Translations under genes and position numbers: made by a program
The notes under the pieces: model-generated
The model's database searches: none
The model's input: the letters and a program-made list of their open reading frames with translations, nothing else
Told to the model about the DNA's origin: nothing
Assembly (NCBI RefSeq): GCF_003722335.1
Contig: NZ_CP026100.1
Location: 5,492,001-5,556,000 of the forward strand
DNA: 64,000 nucleotides
Direction of reading: 5' to 3'
Source: Caulobacter flavus
GTDB lineage: Bacteria > Pseudomonadota > Alphaproteobacteria > Caulobacterales > Caulobacteraceae
Part shown: positions 34,843 through 43,666 of the stretch, in pieces
How the letters are laid out: each line of letters opens with the position of its first letter
Numbering within the stretch: the stretch's first letter is position 1

Positions 34843-37800
34843 ACCTGTCGGCGCCCTTCATCCGCCGGCCGGTGGCGACGGTCCTGCTGACCATCGGCCT
34901 CGCTTTGGCCGGCATCTTCGCCTTCTTCGTGCTGCCGGTCTCGCCCCTGCCGCAGGTGGACTATCCGACCATCTCGGTGTCAGCCAGCCTGTCGGGTGCC
35001 AGCCCCGAGACCATGGCCTCCAGCGTCGCCACGCCGCTGGAGCGGCGGCTGGGCGTGATCTCGGGCGTCAACGAGATGACCTCGCAGAGCTCGTCGGGCT
35101 CGACCCGGGTGACCCTGCAGTTCGACCTCAACCGCAAGATCGACGGCGCCGCCCGCGAAGTGCAGGCCGCCATCAACGCCTCGCGCGCCGACCTGCCCGC
35201 GACGCTGCGCAGCAACCCCACCTACCGCAAGATGAACCCGTCGGACTCGCCGGTGATCATCCTGGCCCTGACCTCGGACACCAAGACCCCCGGCCAGATC
35301 TACGACGCGGTGTCCAACATCGTCTCGCAGCGCGTCTCTCAGGTGCAGGGCGTGGGCGACGTCGAGATCGGCGGCGGCTCGCTGCCGGCCGTGCGGATCT
35401 CGGTCAATCCGTTCCTGCTCAACAAGTACGGCGTCAGCCTGGAAGACGTGCGCGCGGCGATCCAATCGGCCAACGCCAACCGCCCCAAGGGCGCGGTCGA
35501 GGGCGACGGCAAGCGCTTCCAGATCTACACCTCCAGCAGCGGCCGCAAGGCGGCCGACTACGCCGGCCTGCTGGTCGCCTGGCGCGGCGAGGCGGGCGTC
35601 AAGCTGTCGGACGTGGCCAGCGTCACCGACAGCGTCGCCGACACCCGCACCATCGGCCTGTTCAACGGCAAGCCGGCGATCATCGTGCTGATCACCCGCC
35701 AGCCCGGCGCCAACATCATCCAGACCGTCGACAGCGTGCGCGCCGCCCTGCCCGAACTGCGCGAGCATCTGCCCAGCGACATCAACGTGCAGGTGGCCAG
35801 CGACAGCACCAACTCGATCCGCGCCTCGCTGCACGAGATCGAGGTCACCCTGCTGATCTCGATCGTGCTGGTGGTGCTGGTGGTCAGCGCCTTCCTGCGC
35901 AGCGGCCGGGCGACCTTCATCCCGGCCGCGGCGACCATCGTCTCGCTGCTGGGCACCTTTGGCGTCATGTACCTGCTGGGCTTCTCGCTCAACAACCTCA
36001 GCCTCATGGCCATCACCGTGGCCACGGGGTTCGTCGTCGACGACGCCATCGTCGTGCTCGAGAACACCCAGCGCCACATCGAGGCGGGCATGGAGCGCTT
36101 CAAGGCCGCCACCCTGGGCGCGCGCGAGGTCGGCTTCACCGTGCTGTCGATCAGCGTCTCGCTGGTGGCCGTGTTCATCCCGCTGCTGTTCATGGGCGGC
36201 CAGGTCGGCCGGCTGTTCCGCGAGTTCGCCGTCACCCTGTCGGCGGCGGTGCTGATCTCGCTGGTCATCAGCCTGACGACCACGCCGATGATGTGCGCCT
36301 ACCTGCTCAAGCCCCGCCCCGAGGGCCACAAGGAGGGCCGCATCGCCCGCTTCTTCGAGTGGATGTTCGACAGGATCCAGGCTGTCTACGCCCGCTCGCT
36401 GGACTGGGCGCTTCACGCCAAGCCGCTGGTCATGCTGCTGCTGGTCGCCGTCATCGGCATGACCGTCTGGCTGTACGTCGCCGTGCCCAAGGGCTTCTTC
36501 CCCCAGCAGGACAACGGCCAGCTGATGGCCGGCATCCGCGCCGACCAGAGCGTCTCGTTCCAGACCATGGAGCAGAAGCTGCGGGCCGTGGTCGAGATCA
36601 TCCGCAAGGACCCGGCGGTCGACACCGTGGTCGGCTTCACCGGCGGCGCCCGCGCCGGCGGCGGCTTCATGTTCGTCAATCTCAAGCCCGCCAGCGAGCG
36701 CAAGGAGAAGGGCAGCGCCGTCATCGCCCGCCTGCGGCCGCAGCTGCAGAAGGTGACCGGCGTCTCGATCTTCCTCAACCCGGTGCAGGACCTGCGCATG
36801 GGCGGCCGGTCGAGCAACTCGACCTACCAGTACACCCTGACCAGCGACTCCAGCGACGCCCTGAAGGAATGGGCCCCGAAGCTGGCCGAGGCGATGAAGG
36901 AACATTCCGACGTCATGACCGACGTCGACAGCGACCAGTCGGAAAACGGCGTAGAGACCTTCGTCACCATCGACCGCGACAGCGCCTCGCGCATGGGCGT
37001 CACGCCCCGGGCCGTGGACAACGCGCTCTACAACGCCTTCGGCCAGCGCCAGGTCGCGATGATCTACGAGGACATCAACCAGTACTCGGTGATCATGGAG
37101 TGGCAGCAGCAGTTCGCCCAAGGCCCCGAGGCGCTGAACGACGTCTACGTGCCGACCACGTCGAGCAGTTCGACCACCACCTCCAGCACCAGCGGGGCGG
37201 CGGTGAACCCCTCGCTGCGCGACGCCTCGACCGGCTCGGCCCTGAACACCACGGCCACGCCGATGACGCCGCTGACCGCCATCGCCAGCGTCTCCCAGAG
37301 CGCCACCCCCACCTCGGTCAACCACCAGAACGGCGAGCTGGCCACGACCGTGTCGTTCAACCTGCCCGAGGGCGTTTCGCTGTCGCAGGCCCAGGCGGCC
37401 ATCACCCAGGCCGAGGCCGACATCGGCCTGCCCACCAGCGTGCGCGGCAGCTTCCAGGGCAGCGCCCGCAGCTACAACGAGCAGATGAAGCAGCAGCCGT
37501 TCCTGATCGCGGCGGCCATCATCGCGATCTACATCGTGCTGGGCATCCTCTACGAGAGCTACGTCCACCCGGTGACGGTGCTGTCGACCCTGCCGGCCGC
37601 CGGCGTCGGGGCGGTGCTGGCGCTGCTGATCTTCAAGATGGAGTTCTCGATCATCGCCCTGATCGGGGTGTTCCTGCTGCTGGGCATCGTCAAGAAGAAC
37701 GCCATCCTGATCATCGACTTCGCCCTGGAGGCCCAGCGCGGCCGGGGCCTGTCGGCGGTCGAGGCCGTGCGCGAGGCCAGCCTCCTGCGCTTCCGCCCGA

Positions 37801-38039
37801 TCCTGATGACCACCCTGGCCGCGGCCCTGGGCGCCCTGCCCCTGGCCATCGGCTTCGGCGAAGGCGCCGAGCTGCGCCGGCCGCTGGGGATCACCATCAT
37901 CGGCGGCCTGATCGCCAGCCAGCTGCTGACCCTCATCACCACCCCCGTGGTCTACGTCTATCTCGACCGCCTGCGCGGCAAGCGGCGCGACGAGCGCGAC
38001 CTGACCCACATGCCCTCCGCCCCGGAACTCGCCCGATGA
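34839..38039 (+). CDS. RND multidrug efflux transporter, MdtC-like, with Ser/Thr-rich insertion
   Basis: 1066 residues, second pump subunit. First helix begins RPVATVLLTIGLALAGIF; the TM4 relay is GFVVDDAIVVLEN and TM10 has LGIVKKNAILIIDFA. A Ser/Thr-rich low-complexity segment of about 45 residues (from VPTTSSSSTTTSSTSG, residues about 770-815) interrupts the second periplasmic loop, which contacts the outer membrane channel or adaptor in this family. That explains the extra length over typical MdtC. It overlaps the upstream pump gene and the downstream outer membrane gene by 4 bases each. Confidence 0.94.
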   Translation: MNLSAPFIRRPVATVLLTIGLALAGIFAFFVLPVSPLPQVDYPTISVSASLSGASPETMASSVATPLERRLGVISGVNEMTSQSSSGSTRVTLQFDLNRKIDGAAREVQAAINASRADLPATLRSNPTYRKMNPSDSPVIILALTSDTKTPGQIYDAVSNIVSQRVSQVQGVGDVEIGGGSLPAVRISVNPFLLNKYGVSLEDVRAAIQSANANRPKGAVEGDGKRFQIYTSSSGRKAADYAGLLVAWRGEAGVKLSDVASVTDSVADTRTIGLFNGKPAIIVLITRQPGANIIQTVDSVRAALPELREHLPSDINVQVASDSTNSIRASLHEIEVTLLISIVLVVLVVSAFLRSGRATFIPAAATIVSLLGTFGVMYLLGFSLNNLSLMAITVATGFVVDDAIVVLENTQRHIEAGMERFKAATLGAREVGFTVLSISVSLVAVFIPLLFMGGQVGRLFREFAVTLSAAVLISLVISLTTTPMMCAYLLKPRPEGHKEGRIARFFEWMFDRIQAVYARSLDWALHAKPLVMLLLVAVIGMTVWLYVAVPKGFFPQQDNGQLMAGIRADQSVSFQTMEQKLRAVVEIIRKDPAVDTVVGFTGGARAGGGFMFVNLKPASERKEKGSAVIARLRPQLQKVTGVSIFLNPVQDLRMGGRSSNSTYQYTLTSDSSDALKEWAPKLAEAMKEHSDVMTDVDSDQSENGVETFVTIDRDSASRMGVTPRAVDNALYNAFGQRQVAMIYEDINQYSVIMEWQQQFAQGPEALNDVYVPTTSSSSTTTSSTSGAAVNPSLRDASTGSALNTTATPMTPLTAIASVSQSATPTSVNHQNGELATTVSFNLPEGVSLSQAQAAITQAEADIGLPTSVRGSFQGSARSYNEQMKQQPFLIAAAIIAIYIVLGILYESYVHPVTVLSTLPAAGVGAVLALLIFKMEFSIIALIGVFLLLGIVKKNAILIIDFALEAQRGRGLSAVEAVREASLLRFRPILMTTLAAALGALPLAIGFGEGAELRRPLGITIIGGLIASQLLTLITTPVVYVYLDRLRGKRRDERDLTHMPSAPELAR

Positions 38040-39459
38040 CCGTCCGCCTGCTGACCGCCCTCCCCCTCGTCGCTCTCGTCGCCGCCTGCTCGACGACGCC
38101 GGCCTACGAGACCCCCAAGCTGGCCTCGCCCGCCCCCTCGACCTGGAAGGCGATGGACGGCTGGAAGGCCGCCGCGCCGTCCGACCACCTGGATCGCGGC
38201 GACTGGTGGACCCTGCTGGGGGATCCCCAGCTGAACGCCCTGGCCGAGCGGGTGAAGGTGGACAACCAGACCATCGCCGCCGCCGAGGCCGCCTATCGCC
38301 AAGCCCGGGCTCTGGTGAAGGAGCAGCGCGCCTCGCTGTTCCCCAGCATCGACCTGTCGGCCTCGGGCACGCGCTCGGGCGGCGGCGGGACCAGCAGCGC
38401 GCCGGGCGCGGGGGGGCCACCAGCTCGGGCGACACCAAGCGCTACTCGGCCAGCATCGGCGCCAGCTGGGAGCCCGACGTCTGGGGCCGCATCCGCGCCT
38501 CGATCGGCAATGCGAACGCCAGCGCCCAGGCCAGCGCCGCCGACCTGGCCGCCGCCCAGCTGTCGGCCCAGGGCGAACTGGCGACGAACTATCTGGGGCT
38601 GCGCCAGGCCGACATCGAGATCGCCCTCGTCCAGGCCACGGTGGACGGCTACCAGCGCGCCCTGAAGATCACCCAGAACCGCTACGACGCCGGGATCGCC
38701 CCGCGCTCGGACGTGCTGCAGGCCCAGACCGCCCTGGCCAACGCCCAGTCCAGCCTGGAGGGCCTGACCCAGACCCGGGCCGCCTACGAGAACGCCATCG
38801 CCGTGCTGGTCGGCCAGCCGGCCAGCGGCTTCACGATCGCCGCCGATCCCGCCTGGACCGCCGCCGTGCCGGACATCCCCGTCGGCCTGCCCTCGGCCCT
38901 GCTGGAGCGCCGTCCGGACGTGGCCGCCGCCGAGCGCCGCGTGGCCGCCGCCAACGCCCAGATCGGCGTCGCCCGCGCCGCCTACTTCCCGACCTTCACG
39001 CTCAGCGGCTCGGGCAGTTCGACCGCCAGCGTGCTGGGCGACCTGTTCTCGGCCTCGGCCAACACCTGGTCGCTAGGTCTGTCGGCGGCCCAGACCCTGT
39101 TCGACGCCGGCGCCCGCAAGGCCCAGGTCGCCCAGTCCCGCGCCGCCTACGACGCCGCTGCGGCCAACTATCGCCAGACGGCGCTCACCGCCTTCCAGGA
39201 CGTCGAGAACCAGCTGACGGCGGTGCGGGTGCTCGAGCGCCAGTACGCCCTGCTGGAGACCGCCTCCAGGGCCGCCGACCAGACCGAGCAAATGCTGCTG
39301 AACCAGTATCGCGCCGGCCAGGTGGCCTATACCGACGTCGTCACCGCCCAAGCCTCGGCTCTCTCGGCCCGCCGCGACCTGGCGGCCGCCCGCGTCTCGC
39401 GCCAGACGGCCGCCGTGGCCCTGGTGCAGGCGATCGGCGGCGGCTGGACGGGGCTGTAA
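38036..39459 (+). pseudogene. NodT-family outer membrane efflux lipoprotein, interrupted by a 1-base frameshift
   Basis: Starts at ATG 38036, overlapping the MdtC-like stop. A lipobox (LVALVAACSTTPAY) marks an outer membrane TolC-like factor. The first frame is good to about residue 125 (SASGTRSGGGGTSSAPGAGG). A run of seven G at 38410-38416 then shifts it. Eight G would continue GATSSGDTKRYSASIGASWEPDVWG and on through two OEP repeats to the end VQAIGGGWTGL at 39459. Without that base the first frame runs on in an out-of-frame Arg/Pro-rich tail to 38665. This is a true mutation, a phase-variable tract, or a sequencing error. Confidence 0.85.
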
Positions 39460-39465
39460 GGCCGC

Positions 39466-39568
39466 GCGTCCTTCGAGGCCCGCTACGCGGGCGCCTCAGG
39501 ATGAGGAATTCGGAGCTGTGACGTCCTCATCCTGAGGTGCGACCCGAAAGGGGAGCCTCGAAGGACGC
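39466..39568. repeat. palindromic intergenic repeat (GCGTCCTTCGAGGC type)
   Basis: GCGTCCTTCGAGGC at 39466-39479 is the exact complement of GCCTCGAAGGACGC at 39555-39568. Inside, CCTCAGGATGAG and CTCATCCTGAGG form a second pair. This type is abundant in alphaproteobacterial genomes and here follows the efflux operon. Confidence 0.8.
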
Positions 39569-39702
39569 ACAGCGCCCCTCTCCGCCTCGCGCATCTGTTC
39601 TGGGGGCAGAGGGTCGAGGGAGGACCGGCGATATCGCGACGCGTCCCGCGCGAAACACGCAGGCAACACCAGCCCGCATGATCGCCGACGAGGAGTAGCC
39701 CC

Positions 39703-39966
39703 ATGACCCGCACCGAAGACGACGTCCGCGAAGCCGCCGCCTGGTTGGAGCGCCTGCGCTCCCCGCAGGCCGGCGACGGCGATCGCGAGGAGTTCGAGAC
39801 CTGGGTGGCTCATCCGCGCCGCCGCGACGCCTTCGAGGCGGTGGCGGCCGTCGACGCCGAGATCGCCAGCTGGGACCCGCCCTCGCCTTCGGCATGGCCT
39901 ATCCTCGGCGCCCTGGCCCTAGGCGCGGGCGGCCTGGTCGCCGTCGCCGGCATGCTGATCCACTAG
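39703..39966 (+). CDS. FecR-like N-terminal domain with one membrane helix (orphan)
   Basis: 87 residues. Residues 5-55 match the N-terminal anti-sigma domain of FecR/PupR proteins (DUF4880): EAAAWLERLRSPQAGDGDREEFETWV, in short AAAWLERLRS with a later HPRRRDAFEAV. One hydrophobic helix closes it (about 66-86, ILGALALGAGGLVAVAGML). The large periplasmic FecR domain is missing and no ECF sigma gene is adjacent. A TonB-dependent receptor gene lies convergently downstream. It could be an orphan anti-sigma or a truncated gene; the stop is clean and a terminator follows. Confidence 0.65.
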   Translation: MTRTEDDVREAAAWLERLRSPQAGDGDREEFETWVAHPRRRDAFEAVAAVDAEIASWDPPSPSAWPILGALALGAGGLVAVAGMLIH

Positions 39967-39981
39967 CCCCCGAAACGCGAA

Positions 39982-40013
39982 AAGGGCGCCGGTCCGCCAA
40001 GACCGGCGCCCTT
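39982..40013 (-). terminator. terminator of the TonB-dependent receptor gene
   Basis: Perfect 13-bp stem (AAGGGCGCCGGTC / GACCGGCGCCCTT) with a 6-base loop. On the reverse strand it is followed by TTCGCG and preceded by the receptor stop. It probably serves both convergent genes. Confidence 0.8.
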
Positions 40014-40096
40014 CCTCGCCGCCGCCGGGGCTGACTGGGCGGCGAGCGCCGGGCGCGCAAAGGGGGAGAAGCGCGCCCGGGTAGTTCAGGCCTCGA

Positions 40097-43096
40097 CTAG
40101 AAGCGCTTGCGGATGCCCACGTAGTAGGAGCGGCCGAGAACGTCGTAGTTCTGCGGGTCGTAGTTGCCCTCGGTGTCGCCCACCTGCGGCGGGGCCTTGT
40201 CCAGCAGGTTGTTGACGCCGAAACGCAGGGCGGTGTCCCAGGGCAGCTCGACGCGGCCGTTGAGGTCGAAGGCGTTGTAGGCCTTCACGCCGCGCGAGGT
40301 GCTGGTCGGGGTGACGACCTTGGCCGAGTTCTCCATGGCCTCGATCCAGCGCCAGCGCAGGCCCAGGCTCGCCGGACCCCAGGTGTAGGTGCCCGAGGTG
40401 ACCGACTTCCACTTCGGGTGGGCCGTGCCGGCGGTGCTTTCCACGCCCGTGCCGATCGTGCCGACATAGTCGTAGACCGGCGCGTTCGGCAGGTTCTGGA
40501 TCTTGAACTTGTCGGTGTAGCCCAGGGCCACGTTCAGGGCGAACGAGCCCGGGATCATGTCCAGGGCGCTGTCGGCGAAGTCGAAGCTCCAGTCGACCTG
40601 CACGTCGACGCCGGTGGTCTGGAACTGGCCCAGGTTCAGCAGCGGCTGGACGGGATTGGTCGGCACGCCGCTGGCCGAATTGCGGGTCAGCAGCGAGCAG
40701 TAGTAGTTGCCGGGATCGTAGGTCGGGTTTGAGCCGCCCGAGTTGAAGCAGAACTGGAAGGCGTTGACGATCGACAGGCTGCCGATCGCGTCCTTCACCT
40801 TGATGTCGTACCAGTCGATCGAGGCCGTCAGGCGGCTGAGCAGCGGGGTCTGGAACGGCGAGCGCAGGACGGCGCCGAACGAGTAGGTGTCGGCGGTTTC
40901 TTCCTGCAGGTCCGGGTTGCCGCCGGTGAGGGCGAAGACCTGGGCCGTGCCCAGCTGGTAGCTGTCGATGATCGCGGTCGGCACGCCCTGCGCCAGGCAG
41001 AGGCTGCGAACGGCCGCGGCGTTGGCGCCCGTGCGCCAGGACGAACGCACGTCGCAGGGATCGCCGTTGGTGGTGGTCGACGAGGCCGTGCCGATGGCCA
41101 CCGAACCGGTCGAGACCGGCGCGTAGAGCTCGCCGACGCTCGGGGCGCGGATGGCGCGGTTGTAGCCGCCGCGCAGGCGCACGGGCTCGACGATCTTCCA
41201 GTCGAAGTCGGCCTTGTAGGTCTGCACCCCGCCCACCGAGCTGTAGTCGGAATAGCGGTAGCCGAGGTCGAGGTTGAACTCCTGCACGAAGGGCAGATCC
41301 TTGACGATCGGCACCAGCAGTTCGCCGTAGACCTCGTAGGTGTCGACCGAGCCGGAGGCGTCGCGCAGCACGCTGTAGCCCAGGATGTCGCTGGTGCCGT
41401 CGGGCTGGTTCAGCTGGCTGTCGGGGGTGAAGGTGTACTCGTTGGAACGGTAGTCCGTACCGGCGGCGAACTTCACCGTGCCGGCCGGCAGGTCGAACAG
41501 CGAGCCGGAGACGTTCACCTCGACCATGCGCTGCTCGAGGGTGTTCTGGTTCAGCGTGCGGCGCGACATGTAGCGCACGCACTCGGCCGACGGCGTCAGG
41601 TTGCCGAAGGGATTCCAGCCGCCGGCGCAGTATTCCGTGCCGCCCGTCGGGCTGTTGAGCAGGCGCGAGATGGCGCTGGCGCTGGCGCCGCCGGTCTGCT
41701 CGTTGTCGAACTTGGCGCGGCTGAACGAGACGTAGCCGTCCCAGGTCCAGTCCTTGAAGCCGGTCTCGCCCGACAGGCCGTTGGTGAACTGGAAGACGTC
41801 GTAGCTGTATTTCTGGACGCGCGGGCCGAGGATATCGAGCGCCTTGTAGAAGGTGAAGGCCGCGTTCGGGGTTGGGCGCGAGGCCAGGATCGGACGGAAG
41901 TCGGTCGGCACGAACGGGTTGGTGACCGGCACGGTCAGGCCGTAGACGTTCGAGGCCAGGGTCGGGTTCGACACGCCCACCGAGACGTAGTCGGTGAAGG
42001 TGAACTGCGAGAAGAACTTCAGATTGTCGGTCAGGTCGTAGTCGACCTTGGCGAACACGGCGTAGCGGTCGAGGTCGGCCTGCATCGAGCTGCCGTTGTA
42101 GCCGAAGTTGACCTGCTGCGAGGTGCCGGCGGCGTTGGCGTTGACGATGTAGGCGTTGTCGGTCTGCGGGTCGCGGAAGTTCAGGACCGGCACGCCAGAG
42201 GTCGAGAACAGGGTCTGGTCGGTGTTGAAGCCGATCTGGCCGGTGTAGCGGCCGGCGGTGTTGCCGGTCAGGGCGGCGGTGCCATAGCTGCCCTGGAACA
42301 GGCTGTTGATCGAGGCCAGGGTCGGCAGGTTGGCGCCGAACAGCACCGTGCCCTGCGGGATGGTCGACAGGCCGGGCGCCGAGGTGCGGAAGATGTAGTA
42401 GTCGCGGGCGCTCTGCAGGGCGCGGTCACGGTTGGTGTAGTCGAACGACAGCACCGCCCGGCCCTTGCCCTCGGCGAAGTCCGAGCCGCCGGTGACCGAG
42501 AAGCGGAACGACTCCGCGTCGCCCTTCTCGGAGATGCCGTACTGGGCGTCGGCGGTCAGGCCGTTGAAGCTGCGCTTGAGCTTGAAGTTGACGACGCCGG
42601 CGGTGGCGTCCGAGCCGTAGGCGGTCGAGGCGCCGCCGGTGATGACCTCGACGTTCTCGATCAGCGCCTCGGGGATGATGTTGAGGTCGACCGAACCATC
42701 GGGGTTGGAGGGCTGCAGGCGGCGGCCGTCGAGCAGGATCAGGGTGCGCTTGGCGCCCAGGCCCCGAAGGCTGGCGTAGGACTGCCCGCCGTTGAGGCCC
42801 GTGCTGGTCGAGCCGGTGTTGCCCTGACCGAACGAGCCGGTGAACTGCGGCATCTGCGACAGGGCCTTCTCCACCGTCACCTGGCCGGTGGCCTCGATGG
42901 CGGCGGCGCCGACGGTCTGGATCGGGCTGTTGGCCACATAGTCCTGGCGGGCGATGCGCGAGCCGGTGACGACCACGGCCTCGACGGCCTGGGGCTCTTC
43001 GGGAGCGGCGGCCTCCTGGGCGTGGGCGACGCCGAGCATCAGCGCGCCATACGCGCAGCCGCCGGCCATCATCCGCTTCAAGGTCCTCGATCGCAT
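40097..43096 (-). CDS. TonB-dependent outer membrane receptor
   Basis: 999 residues from ATG 43096 (SD GGGGA); the frame is open to 43171 without signal sequence. A signal peptide ends at GVAHAQE. The plug domain starts with VEAVVVTGSRIARQDY (TonB box/plug) and contains LRGLGAKRTLILLDGRRLQP. The 22-strand barrel ends in the aromatic YYVGIRKRF. Receptors of this SusC/CirA-like size in Caulobacterales import oligosaccharides or other large nutrients using TonB energy. No linked hydrolase or sigma factor is present to define the substrate. A strong terminator follows its stop. Confidence 0.94.
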   Translation of the reverse strand: MRSRTLKRMMAGGCAYGALMLGVAHAQEAAAPEEPQAVEAVVVTGSRIARQDYVANSPIQTVGAAAIEATGQVTVEKALSQMPQFTGSFGQGNTGSTSTGLNGGQSYASLRGLGAKRTLILLDGRRLQPSNPDGSVDLNIIPEALIENVEVITGGASTAYGSDATAGVVNFKLKRSFNGLTADAQYGISEKGDAESFRFSVTGGSDFAEGKGRAVLSFDYTNRDRALQSARDYYIFRTSAPGLSTIPQGTVLFGANLPTLASINSLFQGSYGTAALTGNTAGRYTGQIGFNTDQTLFSTSGVPVLNFRDPQTDNAYIVNANAAGTSQQVNFGYNGSSMQADLDRYAVFAKVDYDLTDNLKFFSQFTFTDYVSVGVSNPTLASNVYGLTVPVTNPFVPTDFRPILASRPTPNAAFTFYKALDILGPRVQKYSYDVFQFTNGLSGETGFKDWTWDGYVSFSRAKFDNEQTGGASASAISRLLNSPTGGTEYCAGGWNPFGNLTPSAECVRYMSRRTLNQNTLEQRMVEVNVSGSLFDLPAGTVKFAAGTDYRSNEYTFTPDSQLNQPDGTSDILGYSVLRDASGSVDTYEVYGELLVPIVKDLPFVQEFNLDLGYRYSDYSSVGGVQTYKADFDWKIVEPVRLRGGYNRAIRAPSVGELYAPVSTGSVAIGTASSTTTNGDPCDVRSSWRTGANAAAVRSLCLAQGVPTAIIDSYQLGTAQVFALTGGNPDLQEETADTYSFGAVLRSPFQTPLLSRLTASIDWYDIKVKDAIGSLSIVNAFQFCFNSGGSNPTYDPGNYYCSLLTRNSASGVPTNPVQPLLNLGQFQTTGVDVQVDWSFDFADSALDMIPGSFALNVALGYTDKFKIQNLPNAPVYDYVGTIGTGVESTAGTAHPKWKSVTSGTYTWGPASLGLRWRWIEAMENSAKVVTPTSTSRGVKAYNAFDLNGRVELPWDTALRFGVNNLLDKAPPQVGDTEGNYDPQNYDVLGRSYYVGIRKRF

Positions 43097-43322
43097 GCTT
43101 GCATCCCCTTTGGATTGGGTCGCGCCCCTCGCGCTTCCGATCCTCAAGACGCAGCCTGTTTCCGAACCCACACCTTCCCGACAACTTTTTGCCGCAGAGC
43201 CAAGTCACGGATTGGTAAGGGGAAAAATTTTTGCTTTCGGACGTGAGGAAACGCCGACGGCCTGCGTCTTGATAGATGCGGGCCGCTCATGTCGGCCTCT
43301 TGAACAGAGCTACGGGACCGCC

Positions 43323-43529
43323 ATGCCGGACGTGATCCAGATCCCCGCCGAACATTTCGAGCGATTGAAGAGCCGCCTGCCCGCCATCACCCGCGAGCAC
43401 CTCAACAACGTCTACGGCATCAGCGAGACGACCTGGACCAAGCTGCGCCGGGGCGAGCCGATCAAGCGCGTCACCTGGGAGCGGCTGCTGAGCCGCTACG
43501 AGCGCCTGCAGAAGGCCGCAGCGTCCTGA
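43323..43529 (+). CDS. small helix-turn-helix-like protein
   Basis: 68 residues from ATG 43323. The sequence ITREHLNNVYGISETTWTKLR, continuing GEPIKRVTWERLLSRYE, reads as a short DNA-binding helix-turn-helix of the Cro/C1 style, with a basic recognition helix. It is divergent from the TonB-dependent receptor gene and could regulate it; this is inference from position. The 226-base gap between them holds both promoters, but no clear operator. Confidence 0.6.
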   Translation: MPDVIQIPAEHFERLKSRLPAITREHLNNVYGISETTWTKLRRGEPIKRVTWERLLSRYERLQKAAAS

Positions 43530-43666
43530 TCTTCGCGCTCTAGCGCTTCCGACACCGACGGGCCGGCCCTACCGCGCCCGCTGCCTGCCCCTTTCCCAAA
43601 ATTCACGCGCTTCACGGACGTCCCGGCGACGCCCGGCGCGTTCGCCGCGTGCGCAGAGGCTTCTTC

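Noticed and set aside
34980..38438. Reverse-strand open frame of 1152 codons opposite the MdtC-like gene
   Set aside because: Same reason: mirror of the GC-rich codon pattern, no start signal or family features.
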